Of a stretch of 20,067 nt of DNA, positions 6,125 through 13,488 are shown one piece after another. Each line of letters begins with the position of its first letter. Within the stretch, counting starts at the first letter, position 1. Position numbers and translations under genes: made by a program. This DNA comes from JAGXLP01 sp964649445 (GTDB lineage: Bacteria > Bipolaricaulota > Bipolaricaulia > M55B111), in NCBI GenBank assembly GCA_964649445.1, contig CAZYPS010000030.1, forward strand, positions 1 to 20,067, in the 5' to 3' direction. Below the pieces are notes generated by a model, which saw only the letters and a program-made list of their open reading frames with translations, did not search any database and was not told the origin of the DNA.

Positions 6125-9100
6125 CTAGAATTTAACCTGTAACCCCGCTGAACCGTAGAAACTATCGTAAGACTCACCGGTTTCATCTATCCCCCAGTTA
6201 AATCCGGAAGTCAATGATATTCCCCACCTATCTCTAATAGGGTAAGAGAAGCTGGACTCAACCGACAGATCCCACTCTTCATTTCCCGGTCGGTATTCCA
6301 AATCAGCCCCAACTTCTGGAGTGAGTTTATCCGTCAACTTCCAGTTGAGGACTTTCTTCAGGGTATAGGTGAAACCCTTTTTGGATCTAAATTTAATCCC
6401 GCCCCTTAACTCGTGAGAAAGATTACTTAATGATCTCCACTTGGCTCCCAGAGTAAGATCTCCGCTATACCTGGACTTTCGACCGAAATTCGGATGGGTT
6501 AAAAGATTTCGACTGATCGAATAGTTCATTTCTGGAGTTACTCGGTCGGACTCGTAACTGACCTTTCCCCGAATGGTATCCTTGTACTCGACAAGTTTGC
6601 TGTTCGTAGATAAACCAACGGTTCGGCTCAGCGTAGTTCGACTGGAAAGACTCAAAACCGTGGTCCTACCGGTAACCTCGCCCGTAAATTCGTTAGAAGA
6701 ATTGCTACCTTTCCAGGCAACCGATATGGAAGGAGTAAGGTCAAACTGTCCGAGGTTCAATCGATCCAAGTCCAACTGGGCCTCTGATTGATTATTAAAG
6801 CCCCGGTACCCCCCGCTCAGTAAGTCCTTTGCGCTGCCCTTTCCGCTAATTTTTAACTTACCTCCATAATCGCTGCTAACCGGTATATTCCGAGAATAAT
6901 CGATTTCCCAACCGAGTTCTTCGTTCGACCTACCTTTAAGAGGCCCGAAGGTGAATGGATAAGTATAATTTAAATTTAGCGCGGTAGATTCACCCGGTGA
7001 AATTCCAAGCCTTGCCGAAATACTGGCGTAATTACTTACACGGCCGACGGATTTGGTTTCACGGGCTGTCGAAAAGTTTAAGGAGGTGGTCAAAATGTCC
7101 GCAAAGAAATTCTTTTTCAGACCGAGATCCAGCCCCAGCACCGTTACACCGCCTTCCTCGGTAGTCCAGGTAAATGCCGCAGTGGTATCAACGACCGTTT
7201 TCCAGTCCAGGGTCAACTGGTTGGATATCGACCAGCTGCTCCTTTCCGTAGAGAAAGAGGACACTGAATAATCGCTGCTGAGTCCAAAGGATAATGAGTC
7301 AGTAACGTGCGCGTTCAGGCTCAACCCGGTTGCAATCAGATCACGTCTTTCCAGCCTTCCAATAGGAGTATAACTGGGCTGGACGTACTCGAAATTCGTC
7401 GAGATAGAAACATCCCGGGACAAAAATTTCAGCTCCTTTCCTATCTCTGCATCAAGAAAAATACCCTTATTCGTGTGGGAATCCGGGTCGATATTCCTGT
7501 ATCGATCGTCGTCAATTCCCTTTATCTTCGTCACCTCAGTAAAGTATTTTTCCAGATTATCTCCAAATTCGCAAATCACGAGTTCTTTCGCATCTTCCAA
7601 TCGATAACCCTCACTTCCAGCCCAGATCTTTGGGCCGGCTGCCAGCACCGCAGTAACGAACCTATTGCCGTAGCGAACAGTAGAACCTACTTTCGAAAAA
7701 CCCCGGTCCGTGCCGAACCAGACTTCCCCACCCGCAACCGAGAGACTCTCCACCGCCTGATCCCTTACCAGTTTTTCCTTTTCCAAGTCCAAACCAACTC
7801 TGGTTATTCCATCATCCGTTGCCACGTACAAGTCCTCTCCAGCGACTGTCATGTCGTTGATCCTTCCGGTAACTACTGGATCAGCTTCGGCAAGTTCGTT
7901 CCGGGAGAGGTCATAAAGATATAGCCCCTTATCGGTCCCAAGCCAGATGTGACTATCAACATGGGCTATCGTCAAGAGCGAAAAGTCCTTTTCGAATTCG
8001 AAGGAAACTTCCTCCCAGCTTCCGTCTTCACCAAGTTCGGACTTGCCGATTTCAGAGATATTCGATTCGGTAGCCGCCCAGATTTTATTTCCGTCGCTTG
8101 CCAGACCGATGACTTTCCCCTCAGGCAATCCATCCGTTTCGTAGTAACTTCCCCAGTTTGACGCTCTTGCGAACGGGGCAGGACCTGAGAGCTCGACTGT
8201 AGTAACCCCCGCGTTCGTCGAAAGCAAAAGCAGATCCCCGACAATTAACCCATCGTTTACGTTATTCCCAGCAAGTCCGTCTTCCGGGCCGTAACTCTCC
8301 CAGCCGTCAGAACTCTTAACGGTAAATCCGTTTTTATGCCCAAATAAGGTCATGTCGTAACCGGTTTCAGTTAACGAAAGGATCTTTACTATCCTATTTG
8401 GGAGGTTTACCCGGGAATTATCGTCGGAGGGAAATTCATTTACGTTTCCCGCAAACCTCAAGGAAGCGTTCCACCCGTTCTCTTCGTATTTTGCGCTAAC
8501 CCCTCCTACCGTGTGAACGTTAGGCATGGTTGGTGTTTCCGGCGACAATTCTCCGGAAAAGTTATCCCTTGCCTGAAAAATGCTGACATCCATCACCAAT
8601 CCATAATCCGATTCCATTCTCGTGTTAAACCCGTACATGGTCCGGGAAAACTGGGCAAACCCCCCGAGCCCTCCCCGGGCCCGCTCGAAGTCAACTTTGA
8701 TCTTATCTTCGGCACCAACGTCTTTAAATATCAACAGAGATCCGGTCTCGTAATCGATCGAGTAATCCACGTTTCGCTCCAGCAGGTTACCATTCAAATA
8801 AACCTTCTCGCTGTTCGGGGCCACGGAGAGCCCCAGGGAATACATATTCCCCGAGATCTCGTACTGGAACCGGGCACGAATCCTTTTATTTGCAAGACCC
8901 GAAAAAAATTCCTGGGGAAATTCCAGCCCCAGGAGACCCTTCTCGGGATATAGATCGTACTCAAAGCTTGGCAGGCCTCCAACTTCCTCCCATTCCCCGT
9001 TACGACGAATCTCCAGCTGGAACTCTTCTTCCTTAATACTCGTTCTGCCGAGATAGTAAAACCTGTTCCGGTTGTACTGGGTTAGCTGAAGCCGGGATTC

Positions 9101-10060
9101 TCCGACTATAAGATTGACGTAGTCATTCAGTGCCCTGAGAAAGTTTTCCTCGTAATCCGTTCCGGGGTTAAACGGATATTCCTTCTTCTCGTCTTCCGGC
9201 AGACCCTCATTGTAACTCGATATATAGCTCTTAATCCTGTTTCGAACTAAACTTCGCCAATCTTCAAACAATAGCAAGTAATCAATTTGCTCCGAGACTA
9301 CGTCGAATTGGCCTGAAGAAAGTTCACTGATCGGTTCGGCCTCAATTTCCTCTTCCAGATAACCGAACTCCCACTGGTCGAGAAAACTCCATAAGTCAGC
9401 CCCGGTATCGAACCCAAGTTCCGGGTCCGTAAAACCTTCCACGTAATCTACAGTCAGGTCGTAATACTGCAGGCCCCGGATATTTTTGGTATAGCTCGTC
9501 TCCTCAAGTTCAGCCTCACCCTGGTAGAGCGAATATTCGACCTCGGATTCACCGGTATTACCATAGAAAACCTTAGTCTCCGAGATACCCTGAAGCCGAC
9601 CCGCCACGGCACTCAGTTCGGAGTCACCTATCCTCCCGGTCAATTCGAGCCCGAGAAGCTTCTTATTATAGACAGTAAAATTATCCCCGCCGGTCCCAAA
9701 ATCACCCAGACGCCCATCCCAGTTGTCGGTATCCATCTTCAACTCGAATTCCTGGAGGTAACCGGGCTTGGTATCGTCCAGGTTGGCGCTCAACGAGAAA
9801 TACTCTCCCAGTTGACCTGTGGCATCAACTTTTAACGTCTGGGCAAGTGAATATGAGTCCTTGGGGTACCCGACCCGGGAGAGGCTCTTCCCGTCCCCGA
9901 GTCCGAAGTTTACCGTCCAGGTTTTCTCCCCCTGCAGATCAATCTTGAACGATCCGGTCTGAACGGTCAGCGCAAGTGTTTGAGGCGTTAACGCGAGTAA
10001 AATAAAAAGACCAACCAGAAAAACGATAATTATTCGACTGGACCGGCTATATAGTTTCAC
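6125..10060 (-). CDS. 1311-residue outer-membrane beta-barrel protein with internal beta-propeller
   Basis: Residues 1-30 form a signal peptide (basic start, hydrophobic run, ending TLA). About 31-520 is strand-rich and carries VYLNGNLLERNVDYSIDYETG (near 420-458), a motif I associate with SprA/Sov-type and related large surface proteins. About 585-815 contains five or so blade motifs of the type IWLGTDKGL, IWAATESN, LYVATDDGI and VWFGTDRGF, a regulator-propeller-like beta-propeller. From about 857 to the end, alternating polar/apolar strands finish in GLQVKF with a terminal Phe, as in barrel proteins inserted by BamA. The start is GTG with only a weak ribosome site, 17 nt after the PorV-like gene stop. 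Its role is inferred from context as pore or scaffold in export of the neighbouring protease; it could instead be an adhesin or sensor. I do not recognise a full-length homologue. Confidence 0.75.
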   Translation of the reverse strand: MKLYSRSSRIIIVFLVGLFILLALTPQTLALTVQTGSFKIDLQGEKTWTVNFGLGDGKSLSRVGYPKDSYSLAQTLKVDATGQLGEYFSLSANLDDTKPGYLQEFELKMDTDNWDGRLGDFGTGGDNFTVYNKKLLGLELTGRIGDSELSAVAGRLQGISETKVFYGNTGESEVEYSLYQGEAELEETSYTKNIRGLQYYDLTVDYVEGFTDPELGFDTGADLWSFLDQWEFGYLEEEIEAEPISELSSGQFDVVSEQIDYLLLFEDWRSLVRNRIKSYISSYNEGLPEDEKKEYPFNPGTDYEENFLRALNDYVNLIVGESRLQLTQYNRNRFYYLGRTSIKEEEFQLEIRRNGEWEEVGGLPSFEYDLYPEKGLLGLEFPQEFFSGLANKRIRARFQYEISGNMYSLGLSVAPNSEKVYLNGNLLERNVDYSIDYETGSLLIFKDVGAEDKIKVDFERARGGLGGFAQFSRTMYGFNTRMESDYGLVMDVSIFQARDNFSGELSPETPTMPNVHTVGGVSAKYEENGWNASLRFAGNVNEFPSDDNSRVNLPNRIVKILSLTETGYDMTLFGHKNGFTVKSSDGWESYGPEDGLAGNNVNDGLIVGDLLLLSTNAGVTTVELSGPAPFARASNWGSYYETDGLPEGKVIGLASDGNKIWAATESNISEIGKSELGEDGSWEEVSFEFEKDFSLLTIAHVDSHIWLGTDKGLYLYDLSRNELAEADPVVTGRINDMTVAGEDLYVATDDGITRVGLDLEKEKLVRDQAVESLSVAGGEVWFGTDRGFSKVGSTVRYGNRFVTAVLAAGPKIWAGSEGYRLEDAKELVICEFGDNLEKYFTEVTKIKGIDDDRYRNIDPDSHTNKGIFLDAEIGKELKFLSRDVSISTNFEYVQPSYTPIGRLERRDLIATGLSLNAHVTDSLSFGLSSDYSVSSFSTERSSWSISNQLTLDWKTVVDTTAAFTWTTEEGGVTVLGLDLGLKKNFFADILTTSLNFSTARETKSVGRVSNYASISARLGISPGESTALNLNYTYPFTFGPLKGRSNEELGWEIDYSRNIPVSSDYGGKLKISGKGSAKDLLSGGYRGFNNQSEAQLDLDRLNLGQFDLTPSISVAWKGSNSSNEFTGEVTGRTTVLSLSSRTTLSRTVGLSTNSKLVEYKDTIRGKVSYESDRVTPEMNYSISRNLLTHPNFGRKSRYSGDLTLGAKWRSLSNLSHELRGGIKFRSKKGFTYTLKKVLNWKLTDKLTPEVGADLEYRPGNEEWDLSVESSFSYPIRDRWGISLTSGFNWGIDETGESYDSFYGSAGLQVKF

Positions 10061-10074
10061 GAATAATCCGCCAT
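10057..10074 (-). other. five-codon micro-ORF overlapping the barrel-gene start
   Basis: ATGGCGGATTATTCGTGA (Met-Ala-Asp-Tyr-Ser-stop) begins 3 nt after the PorV-like stop, and its TGA overlaps the GTG start of the large barrel gene as GTGA. No ribosome site precedes it. It may couple translation or be chance. Confidence 0.2.
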
Positions 10075-10077
10075 GGA

Positions 10078-11001
10078 TTAAAACCTGTAAACCAACGAGA
10101 CCCTATGGGTCTCCGTGATACCCGACCGATAAGCGGACAGTGCCCAGTCCAGTCTTAAATCCGTTATCTCCAGACTAGTCCCAACCGTTAGGGCCCTCCC
10201 GTTATAACCTGCCCTCACACCAATATTCTGGACCCAGAGTTCGACTCCAAGATGAGGTGTCATAAGTTCGTAACGAGCTTCCGTTACAGAATCGAATGGA
10301 GCTTCTAGATCCGCAAGGACGTTTAATTTCATCCTTTCATCAATCCTGGAACTGAAAGCGATCCCCGTCCGTAATCTTTTCTCAAGTATCTCTCGGTGAT
10401 TTGAACCGTAAACAAGTCCACCCGTAAAGGCATTCTCAACCATTATTCCAAGTCCGAAATTTCCACCTTTAACTATAACTGCAGGTTCTACCGACCATCC
10501 ATACCCGTCATCCGTAGAATCAAGCGTGAGATGGGAGTAGTAATACTTTGCCTTGCCTCCAAGGGACAGTTGAGACAGTACCGGTAGTCCAAACCCAAAA
10601 ACGCCGTGTCCGCTCAGGTAACTAAAACTGCTATCGGTTTCAGCACCAAATTCGTTTGGTACGTTTATAGAACCCGAATACAGGGCGGAAGTACTAAGAC
10701 CGACGTACTTTCGGGCGAGCCCGACACTCCCGTAATCCAGCAAACCAAACTGGGGACTCCAGAGACTGGTGACTCCGAAGCTCTCAAGAAAACCAAGTGC
10801 CGCCGGGTTGTAATGGACCGCGTTTTCGTCGTCCGCCAGCCCAATAAACGCTCCCCCCATCCCCATCGGCCTTGCCCCCTGACCAAGATCCATCAACGCT
10901 CCTGAATTACTATATTCGTCCTGACCGTGGACGGGTCCAACCACCAGACTCAAAACCACAAGCGTTAAGGTCGCCAGCGTCAGCCAGCCTTTCGGTCTCA
11001 T
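10078..11001 (-). CDS. PorV/PorQ-like outer-membrane beta-barrel (UPF0164 family)
   Basis: A 307-residue FadL-fold barrel. The signal peptide is residues 1 to about 26 (MRPKGWLTLATLTLVV to VHGQ). The family's opening motif follows: GARPMGMGGAFIGLADDENAVHYNPAAL (read as two overlapping pieces). Regular transmembrane strands run to a terminal VYRF. In Bacteroidota PorV is the outer-membrane shuttle that hands type IX cargo from the pore to the surface. Here it directly follows a protease with a sorting-type C-terminal domain and precedes a giant barrel, which suggests the same work (inference). An in-frame ATG at 11025 overlaps the protease stop as ATGA, but AAAGGAGG at 11009-11016 lies within that extension and 7 nt before the ATG at 11001, so the later start is chosen. 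Confidence 0.88.
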   Translation of the reverse strand: MRPKGWLTLATLTLVVLSLVVGPVHGQDEYSNSGALMDLGQGARPMGMGGAFIGLADDENAVHYNPAALGFLESFGVTSLWSPQFGLLDYGSVGLARKYVGLSTSALYSGSINVPNEFGAETDSSFSYLSGHGVFGFGLPVLSQLSLGGKAKYYYSHLTLDSTDDGYGWSVEPAVIVKGGNFGLGIMVENAFTGGLVYGSNHREILEKRLRTGIAFSSRIDERMKLNVLADLEAPFDSVTEARYELMTPHLGVELWVQNIGVRAGYNGRALTVGTSLEITDLRLDWALSAYRSGITETHRVSLVYRF

Positions 11002-11008
11002 AACCATT

Positions 11009-11016
11009 CCTCCTTT
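11009..11016 (-). promoter_or_regulatory. ribosome binding site deciding the PorV-like start
   Basis: AAAGGAGG on the minus strand ends 7 nt before the ATG at 11001 and only 1 nt before another ATG at 11007, so the start at 11001 is favoured. Confidence 0.7.
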
Positions 11017-11021
11017 CCCAG

Positions 11022-13328
11022 TCATTGCCTTATCACAAGTCGGCTCAAGTCCGACCTGGAATTACCGGTTCTGATCAGGTAAATATATAGTCCATTTGCC
11101 AGAGAAACACCCCTGTCATCCCTTAAGTCCCACCTGTATTTAAACTTTCCAGTTAATTGGTCTCTTTCTATGGTCTTAACCCGTTTTCCCAGCACGTTGT
11201 AGACCTGAATCTTCAGTTCGTCGGGGTTCTCCGGATGGTGGAAAAAGAAATCGACATGATCCTTGGCGGGATTGGGGGTCGCTCGGACCCAGAGATCTTT
11301 TTCAACCTCCTCGACCAACATTCCCGAGCCATAAACACTAGCTTTGGCGTCGAGTTTTCCCCAGCCCCAGCTGTCATCGGGAGTCAACTCGCCATCGGCA
11401 TTCGCTGTCTGAACCAGTAACTCGGAAACCTCGGAAGCCGTTAGTTCAGAAGATGCACGCCAGATCAGGGCAGCGGTGCCAGCTACGTGAGGAGCGGACA
11501 TGCTGGAACCAGCCAGGGCCCAGTGTTTTCCGTCGGGCACTTTGAGATAATCCTGAACGGACGCCGATTCGGCAAGCGTGGAAACCACCCAGGCTCCGGG
11601 GGCGACCAGATCGGGCTTTATCCGTCCGTCTCTTGTCGGCCCGTTACTGCTGAAATTCGACAGTTCTCCTGTCGGAAATCCTCCGACTGAATAATTCCCC
11701 CAGGTATTTCTGCTATTAAACGACCCAACCGTTACCAGGTTTTCCGCGTTTCCCGGTTCGGCGATGGTCATTTTCGAGTCACCATTGGAAAATTCGATAT
11801 TACGGTATTCGCCGCCGAGCAAATTGTCCGCCACCCAGATATCCAATCTAGCACTGGAGTTTCCGCTAACTTCAATTCTCCAATTTCCGGGATCGGGTGG
11901 GCTATTTCCATTAAGATCTCCTACCCGAATGTATATTTCGTTATCCCCGTTCAGTCCGGACGGACCATTTGAAATTAAAACCGTGCCACCTGTAAGACTG
12001 AATTCCTTCGACTCCCCTCTACTTATTACCCCCGTAGCATCACCATTTGGATCCCTAACCAGAACGGATATATTCCCCGTCGGATCATAAAAACCATCAA
12101 GCGTGAAATAGTCGGAAGTGTCCCCAACGGGAGAATAGCTGGGCAGAGAAACCTCGAAGGTTAATTCCTCGCCTTGATTAATTTCGTGACCGTGATGAAT
12201 GCTCTTATTCCCAGAATTTCCTGCTGAAACCGTTATCAAATGGTCTTTCGTGACCAAATCGTTCAGTGCGGATTCGAAGAGTGAAGTACCGTCATGGGGT
12301 CCGAACTGTGTTCCCAGGGAAAGATTGGTTACTACGCCGGACTTCCCAAGATCATTAGCCCTATCAGCTATATAGCTTACCCCGTCTATTATCGAACTTG
12401 TGGAAAAGTTGGTCTTTACAGCGACTATGGACGCATCGGGGGCCATGCCCACGTAGCCGGTGCTCGACGAAGAACCATCGCCGGCCGCGATGCCAGTTAC
12501 GTGCGTACCATGACCGACTACGTCTTTTACTCGAACGCTACCCGAACCGGGGCCTTCTCCGTTCTTTAAATCCTCTTCGATATCGTGATTGTCGTACTCA
12601 GAACCATAGGCATAACCGGGGGGCGAACCGGTGAACCCATCCGTCTGGTCCCAGATGAATGAAATACGTGAAGACTCTTCTCCGGCGACTGATTCATTTC
12701 GGTCAACCCTGAAATCAAGGTGGTCGTAATCTATCCCGGAATCCACTACTCCCACAAGGAGTCCTTCGCCTCTATTTACCGGGGCTGTTGAATGTAAAGT
12801 GTCAGCCCCTACCAGGGGTAAGCTTTCGTCAAGCAGAGGCCTCACCGGCTTTGACGGAGCAATATACTCTACTTCCGAATCGTTCGCCAGGCTCGAGATC
12901 GCCTCCAGTCCGCCAATACCAGTAGCAATCGTCCCACTTCGCGAGATAATGGTAATGCCCGGCTTCTTCACGAAAGAGGATGGACTCCGGAACTTAACCA
13001 GTATCCCCAGTTTTTGCTCGGGCCGAAACTCGAGGCCGATCGTTTTTCCGGCAGCATCCCTTTTTTTCGATCCCTCGATCCCAATCGATCGGTCCTTAAC
13101 CTTTCCCTTGTCGTAAATTTCGAGAGATCCCGATAACCCGCTAAGATCGACCCCTTCCTGCCCTTCCCGTTTTAACTGCCTGTCTCTCTCAATCAGGTAT
13201 CCCAGCAACGGGTCAACCTTTTTAGAGGGAGAGAACCGCTCTCCGGAATACCCGAAGGGAGAAATCAGGCCAACGGCAAAAATAACAAATAAAACCGTCA
13301 AAACAAGCCACTTTTTTTCAACGACCAT
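11022..13328 (-). CDS. secreted S8 (subtilisin-like) serine protease with C-terminal sorting-type domain
   Basis: A predicted exported endopeptidase of 768 residues. Signal peptide or anchor is residues 1 to about 27 (KKWLVLTVLFVIFAVGL). A propeptide-like region reaches about residue 185. The catalytic triad is intact: Asp196 (VGVVDSGIDYDH), His273 (GHGTHVTG) and Ser609 (GSSMSAPHVAG), with the oxyanion stretch SAGNSGN between. About 130 extra strand-rich residues inserted before the Ser motif look like a P/PPC-type beta domain. The last 85 or so residues (ATPNPAKDHVDFFF, VYNVLGKRVKTI, GLYIYLI) match the type IX sorting or FlgD-Ig-like C-terminal domain. An in-frame TTG exists at 13352 and ATGs at 13334 and 13328; GAGG lies 3 and 9 nt before the latter two. 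First gene of the protease-PorV-barrel series. Confidence 0.92.
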   Translation of the reverse strand: MVVEKKWLVLTVLFVIFAVGLISPFGYSGERFSPSKKVDPLLGYLIERDRQLKREGQEGVDLSGLSGSLEIYDKGKVKDRSIGIEGSKKRDAAGKTIGLEFRPEQKLGILVKFRSPSSFVKKPGITIISRSGTIATGIGGLEAISSLANDSEVEYIAPSKPVRPLLDESLPLVGADTLHSTAPVNRGEGLLVGVVDSGIDYDHLDFRVDRNESVAGEESSRISFIWDQTDGFTGSPPGYAYGSEYDNHDIEEDLKNGEGPGSGSVRVKDVVGHGTHVTGIAAGDGSSSSTGYVGMAPDASIVAVKTNFSTSSIIDGVSYIADRANDLGKSGVVTNLSLGTQFGPHDGTSLFESALNDLVTKDHLITVSAGNSGNKSIHHGHEINQGEELTFEVSLPSYSPVGDTSDYFTLDGFYDPTGNISVLVRDPNGDATGVISRGESKEFSLTGGTVLISNGPSGLNGDNEIYIRVGDLNGNSPPDPGNWRIEVSGNSSARLDIWVADNLLGGEYRNIEFSNGDSKMTIAEPGNAENLVTVGSFNSRNTWGNYSVGGFPTGELSNFSSNGPTRDGRIKPDLVAPGAWVVSTLAESASVQDYLKVPDGKHWALAGSSMSAPHVAGTAALIWRASSELTASEVSELLVQTANADGELTPDDSWGWGKLDAKASVYGSGMLVEEVEKDLWVRATPNPAKDHVDFFFHHPENPDELKIQVYNVLGKRVKTIERDQLTGKFKYRWDLRDDRGVSLANGLYIYLIRTGNSRSDLSRLVIRQ

Positions 13329-13352
13329 AACCATTAACCTCACAAAAACCAA

Positions 13353-13358
13353 GTTATA
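13353..13358 (-). promoter_or_regulatory. weak -10-like box upstream of the protease
   Basis: The 160-nt gap between priA and the protease is the largest in the minus-strand gene series. On the minus strand it has TATAAC about 20 nt before the start at 13334, but no clear -35. The box lies in the palindrome GTTATAAC. No T-tract terminator for priA is seen. Confidence 0.2.
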
Positions 13359-13488
13359 ACCAGTTTTTGATCATCCGGAGATACTTCGCTCTCAAGTGAC
13401 TAAAGTGCAAAAAACATAGTTACACGAAGCCTGGAACGGCAAAGCAGGTTAATCCTAATCAATTCGTCGTCGTCCATGCAACTAAAAT

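Noticed and set aside
7307..7924. 205-codon plus-strand open frame inside the barrel gene
   Set aside because: It is antisense to a well-supported coding region, lacks a ribosome site and shows no protein-like motifs.
6125..10060. TonB-dependent receptor
   Set aside because: No TonB box or plug domain is visible at the N-terminus; a propeller occupies the middle instead.
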